Positions 44,004 to 55,710 of a stretch of DNA of 64,000 nt are shown here, in pieces; the stretch's first letter is position 1; each line of letters opens with the position of its first letter. Under the pieces are notes generated by a model. It saw only the letters and a program-made list of their open reading frames with translations. It was not told the origin of the DNA and searched no databases. This DNA is from Dryomyza anilis. Lineage: Eukaryota; Arthropoda; Insecta; Diptera; Dryomyzidae. A program made the translations under genes and the position numbers. The stretch is from the NCBI GenBank assembly GCA_951804985.1, contig OX638131.1, positions 40,738,044 through 40,802,043 on the forward strand, written 5' to 3'.

Positions 44004-45292
44004 AAGGGTTTTTCAATAAGAGTGCTACAAAATAAAACAAAAACGGTTTTGGATATCAATGAATTTCTTTATTCCTGTAAAAGTACGTTCGATGCCATTA
44101 TGTATGGAACTCGATTTCTTTTGCATGGCCACCACGGGCACGCTTGCAGAAGTCCAGACGCTGAACCCAATTTTCGACGGTTTTCAAGCATAAATCGGCC
44201 GATACTGCTGCAATTTCACGTTCGATATGCGTACGAAGTTCATCAATCGTCGCTGGCTTGTTGACATAGACCATAGACTTGACGTAGCCCCACAGGAAAT
44301 AGTCTAACGGCGTCAAATCGCACGACCGAGGCGGCCAATCGACTGGACCATTTCGTGAGATAACACGTTCTCCAAACTTGGTTTCCAATAAATGGATTGT
44401 GGCATTCGCTGTGTGGCTTGTGGCGCCGTCCTCTTGGAACCACATGTCCTCCAAGTCCATATCGTCCAAACATATTCGGTTATCATTGAACGGTAGCGAT
44501 TCCCATTCACAGTAACGTGCTGGTCTTGATCATCACGGAAGAGGTACGACCCAATGTCGCCGTCGGCCAATAAACCGCACCAAACCGTAATTTTTTTCGG
44601 GATGCAATGATGACTCATGGAGTACGTGTGGATTGCTGTCTGACCAATAACGCATATTTTGTTTATTGACGAAGCCATTCAGCCAGAAATGAGCCTCATC
44701 GCTGAAGATGATTTTTCGATGAAAATCCGAATCATTTTCAAGTTGTTGCTCAGCCCAATTCACGAACATACGACGCTTCTGGTGGTCAAGCGGCTTCAGT
44801 TCTTGCGTCAATTTGATTTTGTAAGGATGTAGACCAAGATCTTTTCGCAAAATTCGCCACGAGGACGTCACAGAGATGCCCAACGCTTGAGAACGACGTG
44901 TGAGAGACACATTTGAGCTTTCTTCAACTGAAGCCTCAGTGGCAGCAATATTCTCGACACAACGGGCACTTCTTTGTCTCACTGGCACGGAAACATTTTG
45001 TACTGTGCCTGTGGATTCAAATTTTTCCACTAGACGCTCAATTGTTGATCTGCTATGACGATTATGACGACCATAAATTGGACGAAGCGCTCTTAACGTT
45101 GAGGCCACTGACTCCGAATTTCGGTAGTAAATTTTAATAATTTCGACTCGTAGTTGGCTCGTATATCTTTCCATTATGAAATGGCAAACTTGAAGAGAAA
45201 TGTCAAAAGAGCGGCAAGAAATATGGCGTCGTTTGCTGTCCCTGTCACTCTACTTTTGTAGCGTCCCTGTTGAGCGTCCCTGAAAAACCCTT
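44004..45292 (-). mobile_element. Mariner/Tc1-superfamily transposon, defective
   Basis: The ends share AAGGGTTTTTCA inverted. TA follows the right end (45293-45294); the left flank is GA, probably a decayed TA. The right end holds 'agcgtccctg' twice. A broken transposase fills the interior on the minus strand. The MITE at 12760-13099 has the same ends. Confidence 0.88.
44098..45174 (-). pseudogene. Mariner-type transposase, two frameshifts
   Basis: The N-terminus begins MERYTSQLRVEIIKIYYRNS with paired helix-turn-helix regions, including SQALGISVTSSWRILRKDLG. The first catalytic Asp is in IIFSDEAHFW, the second in WFQEDGATSHT, and the third acidic residue in PPRSCDLTPLDYFLWG. By direct count 36 residues separate the second and third, wider than the 34 of classical mariner. 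The frame is lost near 44600 (after the PHVLHESSLHP region), continues in another frame, and returns to the first near 44470, so two indels disable it. It ends with GGHAKEIEFHT. The insertion lies in the Ig gene's first intron, antisense to it. Confidence 0.9.
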
Positions 45293-45294
45293 TA

Positions 45295-46326
45295 TCTATG
45301 TTAGTATTAATGAACATTATTACAATGATGTTTTTATTTTACTCATTAAAGACGTTAAAGACAAATTTATGCATTTTAAAAATGCATACATTTGTAATGG
45401 GTCGGTCGTGTCGAGAAACTTTTTCTCTCTTTCAAAGCGTACATCGAAAACCTTACAAAATGTATTTAATTTAAATATAAAAACGTGTCGAAAAGTATTT
45501 AAATTTATTATTTTTTTATATTAGTTGTTTATATATTAATTACTTACAGAAATAATTAATACACATTCAAAATGATTGGAATGAAACCCGTTAATTGAGA
45601 CAGTATATATAATATATATGAAAAAATTATTCTATTTATGAATTATTCTTCGAATATAGAATGGGACTGTTTGTGTGAAACTGATATAATAAATGCGTTC
45701 ATAAATATTATGAATTGCGTTCATTGAGGTATTCATGAATAAATTTTCATATGTGAGCATATAAAACCATTTTGGTACCATTCTAAAAATAGATATTACT
45801 TTCACTGTCCGTTGCGACGCGACGCGTCGGCAGTCTATACAGTCCATAGATTTTTTTTTGCAATTCACTTAGAATACATCAAAGCTTTAGTTTCCTTTAT
45901 GTTTTACAAGTTGTCCAAGGAAAAGCGCACCGCAGGTACCTAACATCGAGCAACTGAAAAGCAGCGAGAGTAAGATGTAAAATAAAATTAAGCAGTTAAA
46001 GGAAATTATAAATAAATTAAAATAATGAAATTAAAAACTATATTAGAAAATAATATTAAATTAAATTTTTTATTTTTTTTTATTTTTAAATAGTGTAAAT
46101 ACTCAGTTTATAAATACTTTGAATTTTTTATAAATATCATAATAAATATCAAAATAACTGAACAAATTCATAAATAGTATGAAGTTTTGTTTCTGTGTAC
46201 GTGTGAAAATCTTTCAAACGGTTTCTTAGAAACGGAGATCGAACGTAAAATGGCTGAGTTATTTAAACTTCATAAAAACATCAATGAAAAGTGAATTAAA
46301 AAAAAGTCTATGACTGTATCGACTAT
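45295..46326. other. Intronic AT-rich stretch
   Basis: No gene is seen. 45690-45750 has 'ttcattgaggtattcatgaa'-like words that resemble 62890-63300. Confidence 0.4.
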
Positions 46327-47912
46327 CGACGCTACGCACGGTGATCAAAATAAGGAAATTTTTGAACAAAACGCAATTTTTTTTATTTTTAAATTTTCAA
46401 ATTTTTTTTTACTGTTCATACATAAAAGACCCACTAAGAATAATCTGTAACCATTTAACAGATTAAGATATATGAGCCTTCAAAGTTAGGAAAAAAATTG
46501 CATTCCATACAAAAATATTTGGAAATACACATTGGAACATAACTAAAATATCCTTGCATAACCTATCAAAGCCTTAAAATTGTATTTAGGCTTTTACAAA
46601 ATACACATTTTGAAAAAAAAGTAGCTTCCGGTTTGCTCCGGTTTACAAGAAAATTGTTGTGAAATACTACCATTTTCGTTAGAAATTTACTTATTTGATT
46701 TAAAGCGTTTAGTGTAATAATTTTGTATCAATTAAACCTACAATTATCCTTCACACGCGCTAACTTTTTTCTAATCACAATTAATGTGGTGAAAAATAAA
46801 AAAATTTCATAGCGATATCTCTCCCGGATTAGGAGAAATTACGTGGCAAAAATTACCTTTTTTATTCTAATTTCATTCATTTGTGCCTTTTTTGTAAATT
46901 TATTCCAAGGACTGTAAGCTTTATCCTCTGTTCGCATTATCTTTTCTCTAATCACAATCAATGTGGTAAAAAATAAAAAATATATCATTCCGATATCGTT
47001 CCCGGATTAGGAGAATTTACATGGACAAAATTACCATTTTTTATACATTTGTTCCTCTTTTTGTAAATTTATACCAAGGACTGCAGGCGATATCCTTCAT
47101 TCTCACTAACTTTTTTCTAATCACATTCAATGTGGTAAAAAATTAAAAATATATCATCCTGACATCGTTCCCGGATTAGAAAAAATTACCATTTGGCAAA
47201 AATTACCATTTTTCATAAATTTGTTCCTTTTTGAATATTTATTCCAAGTACTGCAAGCGATATCCTTCGTTCGCACTTACTTTTCTCTAATCATAATCAA
47301 TGTGATAAAAAATCAAAAAAATATGATCCCGATATCTTTCCCGGATTAGAAGAAATTACATGTCAAAAAAAACAGTTTTATTCTAATTTTTTTGTAAATT
47401 TATTTCAAGGACTGCAAACGATACCCTTCGTTCGCACTAACTTTTTTTTTAATCACAATCAATGTGGTAAAAAATATTACCCTGATATCGTTCCCGGATT
47501 AGGAGAAATTACATGGCAAAAATTTCCATTTTATTTCCTAATTTCATACATATGTACCTTTTTTGTAAATTTATTTTAAGGACTGCAAACGATATTATTT
47601 AACACAAACGATATTCATTAACACAAACTTATTTCAGATCACTATCAATGTGGTTAAAAAATAAAAAATAAATCATACCGATATCGGCTCCAGATTTTAA
47701 AAAATCACATGTCAAAAATTTCCACAAAATTCTCGAAGTTAAATTATTTCTACATAAATTTTGTGAATCAATAGAAGACATTTTGTAAAGCATAACTATA
47801 CCCTTATATTTTTTTATTAAGTAAAAAAAATCAACGAAATCTACCGTTTTGTTTTGAAGTTATATAATTTTGTTCAAAAAAAGTGCTTTTTTGTTCACCG
47901 TGCGTCGCGTCA
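46327..47912. mobile_element. Inverted-repeat element with six internal tandem units
   Basis: The left end 'gctacgcacggtgatcaaaa' and right end 'ttttgttcaccgtgcgtcgc' are inverted matches. 'tttttgaacaaaa' / 'ttttgttcaaaaaa' follow inside both ends. The interior holds six diverged direct repeats. No ORF is present. Confidence 0.65.
46730..47720 (+). repeat. Six tandem units of about 165 bp
   Basis: Each unit carries 'taatcacaatcaatgtggta', 'gatatcgttcccggattagg', a variant of 'agaaattacatgg' and 'tttgtaaatttattccaagg'. The 'caatgtggt' landmarks lie near 46783, 46957, 47127, 47297, 47458 and 47647. Confidence 0.85.
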
Positions 47913-48014
47913 ATGAATTTTTACTTATATACCTACGCTGTCTGAAAATGGGCATGTTCGGTCCTATGGGATCTGTGAACTGACTATTTATGCTCAAATA
48001 ATAATATAATATAA

Positions 48015-48430
48015 CTAGCTGGACCCGTGCACGACTTGAGCAAAAATTTTGTGAAGAATAATTTAATTAATATAAAGAATATTATTAGTATTTATTTTCG
48101 CTAGTCAGATTTTATCAAATTTTCCTGTGATTCTACGATATATATTTCAAATTTTAAGGAATTTGGTGCAGAGGTTTGTAATTCAGTTTTGGTTTGGTGA
48201 ATTTTGATATGTTGAATTTTAGTGTAACATCAAAATTTAAAGTTTAGTTAAAATCAATAACATTTGTACTGAGGAACAGCATTTTTGAATTTGGTGTGGT
48301 GAGATTAAGTAAGATGAGTAACATTCAAATTTAAAGTTTAGTTGAAATCGATGACATTAGAGTTGAGATCTGTAGGATATCTATTCCAAATTTTAAGAAA
48401 ATCCGTGCACAGGTGTACGTTTGCATAGCG
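48015..48430 (-). mobile_element. Helitron 3' fragment
   Basis: On the minus strand it ends ...CACGGGTCCAGCTAG next to host T, as in the Helitron at 38354-39350. The matching 5' TCTATATATATA end is missing, so it is truncated near 48430. 'ttcaaatttaaagtttagtt' recurs inside. Confidence 0.75.
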
Positions 48431-48459
48431 CACAAACAAACGGAAAATAAGTTTTATTT

Positions 48460-48720
48460 ATCATCGTTGTAGAACGAAAGTCACCAACTACATTTTTATG
48501 AAAAACTTAAATATCGAGTTTGTTGATTAAAATTATAAAAAGTAATTGATGCATTTTTAAAGTTGAAAAATCAACTAATAAATTTACATTTTCTTATCAT
48601 GTGGTAAAAAAATTGAGACCATCGAATAAAAACTGACAGATATATAAAGATTTTTGTAAATGAATATTTTGGATTTTGAAAATGTATTTGGTGACTTTTC
48701 TTTCTATAACGACGATATAT
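48460..48720. mobile_element. MITE with ATCGTCGTTGTAGAAC ends, copy 1
   Basis: The left 'catcgttgtagaacgaaagt' + 'caccaactacatttt' is mirrored by 'aaaatgtatttggtgacttt' + 'tctttctataacgacgat' at the right. It is the same family as 58018-58283. Confidence 0.75.
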
Positions 48721-49358
48721 AGATATATAGACGATATATGGCGCTACACTACTATTAGAAATTTTCAGAGGTATATACAATGGAGTATATTTCAAACACC
48801 AGAGACAAGTTTGTAAAACAGATCTTACAATCATCCAAAATTGTTGCAACTTTTTATGTCTGCAAAATCGTACGATATATGATTAGCTCTTGTACCAATG
48901 TCGAAGACCAAATCGCACTAAAACTACAAGAATAGTTCAAAGCGACAAATGGCCGTTTTTTTTTTCGAAACGATAATAAAAATGATTCTGGATAAATATT
49001 GCATCAAATAGTTCAAATATATAAAGATATATTTCAAAAACATTGCGATGTGGAAAATGTTTAAATATCCTAACATAAAATTTTACTCTACTAATATTAT
49101 GATATTTTAAATATTAGCAACGAGATCGAATTTTTGTTATCCAAGTTAGTTCGAGAAAACTTCGAGGCATGACAGACTTCTTACCAAACATATTGAAAAA
49201 GTTTTTTTTTTTAAATATCGTATATAAATTTTTGAAATTTGAATTCGAATCGTACGGATGTGCTTTGAATTTGTTCTCTTGATTTCAAATATTTTCAAAT
49301 TTTTTCCATTTTGTTAAAAAAGAAGAAAAATAATAATAATAATTTATTGCTGCGTCCA
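48721..49358 (+). other. Presumed 5' UTR of the Jockey-type LINE and flank
   Basis: No ORF with protein character is seen. The boundary between host DNA and LINE leader cannot be placed by eye. Confidence 0.4.
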
Positions 49359-51068
49359 ATGGACAATATTCAGCAAGAAAATCTAATCGGTGATTGCTAT
49401 CAAAAAAAGGAGCCACCAGACAACGGTATGCGCATTATTAGCGTTCAAAATGTTCCCGCTATTGATAAGAATGAACGAGAGTTTGATTATCGGAGTTACA
49501 ATAGTAATTTCCCGTCATTACCGTTGTCACGTTCACCATCTTCATCATCCTCCATGGACTCACATTCTATTTCTAAAAATTCAAACCAGAATTCAAAAAT
49601 AAGCCAGCAACAACATAACGTCTCATACAAATCGTCGATTATTGTTGGCGAAATCAATAATTTACAAAACTCTTCACATATCTCGACTTCAAACATTTCG
49701 CCAAAATCTCTTGGTACTGAAATCAACGAAATGGACTATGATTCGGCTAATAATCCTAATTTTGAGGAGGAGCCTTCTAATGATAATAATAATACCAAAA
49801 ACGGATTCAACATTAAACAAAAGAGGCTTAAACGTTCCAACAAAGGAGAAATTGTGCATGTGGATGTATCAAGTTTCAGAAAAGATAAGGTAGATTTAAG
49901 TAACTCAAACATTAGTCAAAACCGTTTTGCCATTTTGGGCGATTTAATTGTAGAAAATACTTCTATACCTAAAACATATAAAAATACACAATCTAAAAAA
50001 AGTTCTGGTAAAATTGAGGTATCTGTTTTACCAAAGAAAAAATTATGCCCACCAATATTTTTACACAATGTAAATATTAAAAACTTAGGTGATCAATTGA
50101 GAGCAAAACAACCAAATATATTTTTTAAAATAACAAATAAAAATAAATATAAAAGCAAACTTTACTTGGATGATGCATCTGCACATACAGAGATGATGAC
50201 ATTACTTAGAGATAAACAAATAGATTCATACTCCTACACGCCTAAGGAATATAAACAAATTAGTTTAATTCTTAGAGGTTTATATTATGAAACCGAAGTC
50301 GATGAGATTAAAACTGCTCTTAATGAAATCGTTCCAGATACAATTTTTAAAGTATCAAAATTTTCCACCCCTTATTCTATTCGCAATCAAATTGATACCG
50401 GTTTATTTTTGATAACATTAATTACTGGTAAAAAAATAAGTGACATAAGTCACATTCGTTATTTATTAAACCAGTCTATAACTTGGGAAGCACCTAAATC
50501 AAAATCTAAAGAGATTCAATGCAAAAGATGCCAATACTGGGGTCATATTGCTCGTAACTGCAATAGACAATACACTTGTGTGAAATGCAACGAACAGCAT
50601 GACCCCGGTAAGTGCTTATTAAAAAAAGGAGATATTGCTCCTTTCTGTGCTAATTGTAAACAATCTGGTCACCCTGCTAATTGGAGAGGATGTCCGGCTT
50701 TCAAACAATATGTAGCATATAAAAAAAATATCATTAACGAAGCAAAAGAAAGAAAATCTTCTGCATTAAACCAAGTCAATCAGGCATTGAATAAATTAGA
50801 TTATGTTTCAAATTCTAGAACTTTTGCCAGTAATTTCTACAATCAAAATTCTCATTTACCAAATCAGGCGTTGTATTCAAATACAGAGAATAATAAACCA
50901 CAAATAATTAATGAGTTTTTAAAAATTTCAAAATTGTTATGTGATCCAATTCCATTAGAAACAAAAATTCATAATTTCATACTTAATTATAAAAATATGT
51001 CAAAATCTGAAGCAAAAAATGAATGCTTAAATCTTTTATCAGAAGTTAAACAAGTATATGGTCCATAA
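49359..51068 (+). CDS. LINE ORF1, gag-like nucleic-acid-binding protein
   Basis: I chose ATG 49359 (MDNIQQENLIGDCYQKKEPP); the open frame begins earlier, at 49311, without ATG. It is intact, about 569 codons to TAA 51066-51068. The N-terminal 200 residues are Ser/Asn-rich and low in complexity. The middle part (ISLILRGLYYETEVDEIKTA and following) matches the layout of a PRE_C2HC domain. Three Cys/His knuckles follow: CKRCQYWGHIARNC (CX2CX4HX4C), CVKCNEQHDPGKC (CX2CX3HX4C) and CANCKQSGHPANWRGC. This order is typical of Jockey-clade ORF1. It overlaps ORF2 by 11 bases. Confidence 0.9.
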   Translation: MDNIQQENLIGDCYQKKEPPDNGMRIISVQNVPAIDKNEREFDYRSYNSNFPSLPLSRSPSSSSSMDSHSISKNSNQNSKISQQQHNVSYKSSIIVGEINNLQNSSHISTSNISPKSLGTEINEMDYDSANNPNFEEEPSNDNNNTKNGFNIKQKRLKRSNKGEIVHVDVSSFRKDKVDLSNSNISQNRFAILGDLIVENTSIPKTYKNTQSKKSSGKIEVSVLPKKKLCPPIFLHNVNIKNLGDQLRAKQPNIFFKITNKNKYKSKLYLDDASAHTEMMTLLRDKQIDSYSYTPKEYKQISLILRGLYYETEVDEIKTALNEIVPDTIFKVSKFSTPYSIRNQIDTGLFLITLITGKKISDISHIRYLLNQSITWEAPKSKSKEIQCKRCQYWGHIARNCNRQYTCVKCNEQHDPGKCLLKKGDIAPFCANCKQSGHPANWRGCPAFKQYVAYKKNIINEAKERKSSALNQVNQALNKLDYVSNSRTFASNFYNQNSHLPNQALYSNTENNKPQIINEFLKISKLLCDPIPLETKIHNFILNYKNMSKSEAKNECLNLLSEVKQVYGP

Positions 51069-53968
51069 CTGTTTAAATTTATTAACTTTTAATGTTAGGT
51101 CGCTTATTGAAACGAGCCGTAAATTGGAACTATTAAAAATTCTGCAAAGCAATAAAATTAATATTGCATTTATTCAAGAAACACACTTATCAAAATCAAA
51201 TAAAATTTTGTTTGGAGATTATGAATTCATTTGCGATAATTCTTCTCAGGGCGTGGCAATTGCTATCAAAAATTCATATGTTTTCACTATTGTATCCATT
51301 TCCGGTTTAAAATTTCCAAACGTATTTATAAAAATTAATTTGTCATTTGATGGATTAGTAAAAACTTTTTTATTTGGTTCAATCTATTTTCCATGTAATT
51401 TTAACACAGCTGATATATTTAACGGTCTTACAACAATTTCAAATTTTTCGAAAGATTTTGACGGAACTTTTATTGGTGGTGATTTAAATGCGAAAAATCA
51501 TTTATGGGGTGACAACATGGATAATTGTAATGGTAAGATATTATTAGATTGGTTAAATAATTCAGATCACTATTTTACAAGAGTTTGTGATCGTACACCA
51601 TCATATCCAAATGGTTCTTCCTTTCTCGATCATTTTCTTATTAGTTCTAACATAATCAACATCGTTAATCCAAATTTCACCGCTTCTAGTCTTTCGTCAT
51701 TTTCAGATCACTTTCCACTTAAATTAAAAATAGATTTACTAAATTTTGATATTCTACTAAAACAACCTCGTTGTTATACCTCCTTTGCTGATACTAACTG
51801 GAATATTTTTAAAGTTGATCTTGAAAATTCTATTACTGATATTCTTCCTCCATCGAACCGAAATTTGACTAATATTGAAATTGATAATTTTATTGAAAAA
51901 TTTGCATCATCTGTTATCGTAACATCTGAAGCACACTCAAAAGAGGTTCAACTTAAAAACAAAAAATGCTTTGTATCAGATAAAATAAATAGTTTATTCA
52001 AGAAGAAACATGAATGGCAAAGAAAACTTAAACACATTTTTCATAGAAATCATAATAGAAAAAATTCCGAATATATTTTACTTTCTAAACAGATACAACT
52101 TTTGAAAATTATTATAAAAGAGCAAATAGACTTAGAACAGGCAAAACTTTTCAATGACAAACTTCAAAATATTAAGCCTGGTCCAACCGCTTTTAAACAA
52201 ATTTATAGTATATTAGGAAGTAAAAAAGGAATAAATTATAGTGAAGTTTCAAGAAACAATGTTATTGTTTCTGACGATAGTGGAAAAGCTGATATTTTTC
52301 GACAGCACTTCGCAGAAATTTATCAGGAAACTGTGCCACAAAGAGATGACATTTCTGAAATTAAAAATAGAATAAATTCAACATTGCACAGTTATCAAAT
52401 GCCATTTTTAAATTTTAATAATTCGGTTTCTTCTTTCTCCAATTTAGATTCTACCCATTTTATAAATTCAAATGAATTACTATTAATTTCTAAATCATTG
52501 AACAACAAAAAATCTTTTGGTCTAGACAAAATTTAAAATTTTCTTATCAAAAAATTTCCTTCAATAGCTTTCAAATTTCTTACTATAATATTTAACAATT
52601 GCTTAAATAATGGATATTTTCCATACGCTTGGAAAATTGCTAAAATAATTCCACTTCAAAAAAAACGGGAAACATAGACGTTAACAATTTCAGACCAATA
52701 TCAATGCTTTCAAATTTAGGCTTCTTGAACGTATTATAAGACTTAAAATGGATTTAAATTTAGATATAGAATATATTCCTAATCACCAATTCGGATTTAA
52801 AAAAAGCCATTCAACTACACATGCGTTACTTAAATTTCATAATGATGTTGTATGTAACTTAAGACAACAGAAGTGCACTGTAGCTGTTTCTCTTGATATT
52901 GAAAAAGCATTTGACAGTGCATATCACGATGGAATTTTGTATAAATTAATCAATTTAGGATTTGATCCATTTATTGTAAAACTTTTTTTCAGTTTTTTCA
53001 GTAATCGAAATTTTTGTGTTCAGATAAATAATACATTCTCTTCTATTGGCATAGTAAAAAGTGGCGTACCTCAAGGTTCTATTCTCGCTCCACATCTTTA
53101 TAACATTTTTATACATGACTTTCCTCATGTATATAATGACTCAATTGGTATACTTTATGCCGATGACTCCTTATTATATACACACGACATATCACCTTGT
53201 GTTGCCTTAAATGTGGTAAAAAATCATCTTTTGAAAGTCAATAATTATTATAAAGAATGGGGTATTAAAATAAATACTTCAAAATCAGAAGCAATTTGTC
53301 TAAGAAATGCGAGTGGGAAATGTCATAGATCAGTTGTACCTGAGAGTAAAAATTTGAAGTTGTTTCTAGAAGGTGAAGAAATTCCTTTTAAAAATAGTAT
53401 TAAATATCTAGGAGTAGTTTTCAATAAATTAGTTAAATTTAACGAACACGCAAAAATTATATTAAAAAAAGCTTATAAAATTAAAAATATGTTTTCCAAA
53501 ATTTTAAGTAGCAAGCATTTAAATTACAAAACGAAACTTCTTGTATATAAAGTTAGTATACGCCCCGTTCTACTCTACGCGTTTCCAATATGGTTTACGA
53601 TCTCTCCTTCGGTTGCTAAACAATTTGAAATTTTTGAAAGAAAAATATTACGTCTCTGTATAGATAGGAACTATGAATCTATGACTAAGCGATACTCTAA
53701 TAAATTTATATACTCTCGTGCAAATGTAAATCCTTTGTGTAACTATGCCTTTTGTTTACTGAAAAATTTTTTAAATAGACTTTCATTTCACGAAAATGAC
53801 TCACTTTTAGATATATACAACTATCAAAAGACCCTTAATTGGTCATCTACGTACTACCTTTCTCCTATTGGTTTTGTTAATGAAAATATTAATTTAAACA
53901 TAGATGTAAATTCCTCACTTTTGCCAGACTTTTTTCTTTTATCATCTCCCGGTACTCATCGTGGTTAA
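51058..53968 (+). pseudogene. LINE ORF2, endonuclease-reverse transcriptase, disrupted
   Basis: ATG 51058 overlaps the ORF1 stop (ATGGTCCATAA). The endonuclease has FNVRSL, IQETHLS, GGDLNAKN and SDHFPL. The frame meets TAA at 52534-52536 within FGLDKI|NFLIKKF. Reading on in the same frame gives recognisable RT sequence (GYFPYAWKIAKIIPL). Two indels follow, near 52665-52675 (in an A-run before 'cgggaaac') and near 52719, after which the frame resumes. The second open part (from 52748) holds VSLDIEKAFDSAYH, SGVPQGSILAPHLY and LYADDSLLY (catalytic ADD). It ends SSPGTHRG at 53968. All three lesions fall within 190 bases. Confidence 0.9.
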
Positions 53969-54302
53969 AATATTAATGTAACAATTTTATAAAATTGTTT
54001 ATTTGTTTTATACTTAGTATTAAGGTCTAGTTTTAAGTATATTAGTTAATTATTTTTAAGTTATGAAAAGAGATTTACTCTCAAACCATAGTCAAAGTGC
54101 CGGGAGCAAGCACTGTTCTAAATATATATAATAAAAATAATAATAATCTCTTATTATCTTCAGCAAGAAGCGTATTTTACTCAAAATTGTAATTAGAATA
54201 ATACTTATAATAGTTCTAAGTAATCTTTTGTTAATTTGATACCTTGAAAACAATATTTATACCGAAATTAATAGTCTCAATAAAACTTAACTTAACTTAA
54301 CT

Positions 54303-54998
54303 TGATATTTATATAAATTTGAAATTTATATAAATTTGAAAAGGGTTCCTTTTTATGCACAACTAATTTAAATTGCAATGACAATCCATTGATAAGAGAT
54401 GTACGGATTTAGGAGTTATAACAAAGTTTATTTTATTATCCTTAAAATGAGGTTTGCAACATTCTACGGTCAAGAATATTTTCTACAACCACAAAAAGTG
54501 ATTATTGATTAGTTTTTTGAAACTTTGGACCACTGTATTTCTGGAGAAGGGGAGTCTGGAACTCTGATAGATTTGGTGTGGAATGTCTCTAAACAAAAAG
54601 TTTTACTTACTAAAAAAAATTGTTAAAATGAATACAATTCCAATTTTTACAATGCAAGACTCTTGACTACAAATTTTTGATTCTTGTTTTATTTTGATTG
54701 CACCTTTATTTGATACTAGAGCTAATTCCGAAAATGGTTTTGTTAAATAGGGTCTAGTTTTTAAGATTTTTAAGTTTTAACTACTTTTCTCTTCTTTTAT
54801 TTTTAATAGTCGAACCAAAAACAATAATGTATTTATCATTTCGTTGTTAGACGTACAAAACTATGCACTACTATATATTTTTTATAAATGACGGTGAAAT
54901 ATATAGCCTAGGGAAATTCAAAACTATACATTAAATTTAAAATTTTATGAATAAAAAACAATATTACTTGATGAAAAAAAGATAAACATTATTGTTAT
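54303..54998. other. Intronic stretch with a possible decayed MITE
   Basis: 54310-54600 resembles parts of 43370-43750 (aaaagggttcctttttatg; actttggaccactgtatttc; gatttggtgtggaatg). The remainder is plain AT-rich DNA. Confidence 0.4.
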
Positions 54999-55303
54999 GC
55001 CATTTGTTCAACGCCATGTATAATATTTAAAATGACAATTATGAAAATAAATTAAGACTCGAGTCTCCGAGGCTCAATTTCTCATTATTAAATTTTTGAA
55101 AATATAAAAATATTGATTTTTTTTTAAATAAATTAATAAATTTTTAACCAATTTGCCATTTGTTCAACGCCATGTATAATATTTAAAATGAAAATTTTGA
55201 AAATAAATTAAGACTCGAGTCTTCGAGTCTCAATTTCTCATTATTAAATTTTGAAAAATATAAAAATATTGATTTTTTTAAAATAAATTAATAAATTGTA
55301 ATC
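54999..55303 (+). repeat. Two-copy tandem duplication, about 156-bp unit
   Basis: Unit 1 starts 'gccatttgttcaacgccatg' at 54999 and unit 2 starts with the same words at 55155. Both continue through 'aaataaattaagactcgagt', with few differences (gactcgagtctccgaggctc / gactcgagtcttcgagtctc). Confidence 0.85.
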
Positions 55304-55454
55304 TTGATTATGCCTCCGTTATTTAATATAATAATCATTTTAACGCCTGAAAATAAAATATTTTTAAAAATTTTCAATTCTTAAAAATATTTTTTTCTTA
55401 TATTATTTAAAAAGTCTTCGCGGGCCGCACAGAAATGTTGGCGGACCGCGTTTT

Positions 55455-55700
55455 TGACATGCCTGGTCTAGAGCATGATACAATGAGAAGGTATAATAAG
55501 CAAACGTTCCTCTCTCTCAAAACATAAAATGTTTGAGATGAAATGATATTTTCTCATGGTCGAGAGGAAGCGTCGCATAGAAAAATGTTTTCTATGAGTA
55601 TGATGTTGACAGTCACAGGGATCTTCCGGCTCGTAGTCCAGCGCACCAGCGACATTTTGACTCGTAGTCAAACGCACTAAACCAACGAGCCACCGACGCT
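55455..55700 (-). mobile_element. tRNA-derived SINE, copy 2 with duplicated head
   Basis: On the minus strand the head GCGTCGGTGGCTCGTTGGTT is followed by an anticodon-arm-like hairpin TTTGA-CTACGAG-TCAAA (loop reading ACG, as in tRNA-Arg), then by a second partial head copy (GTGCGCTGGACTACGAGCCG). The body matches copy 1 (catagaaaacatttttctat). The 3' end is diverged. Confidence 0.7.
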
Positions 55701-55710
55701 ACACGCTATC

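Larger units (their letters stand above)
49359..54302 (+). mobile_element. Jockey-type LINE with two ORFs
   Basis: It contains ORF1 (gag-like), an overlapping ORF2 (endonuclease and reverse transcriptase), a 3' UTR with AATAAA at 54279-54284, and a tail of (CTTAA)n repeats (54285-54302) instead of plain poly(A). The 5' limit is uncertain. It lies in sense orientation within intron 1 of the Ig gene. Confidence 0.85.
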
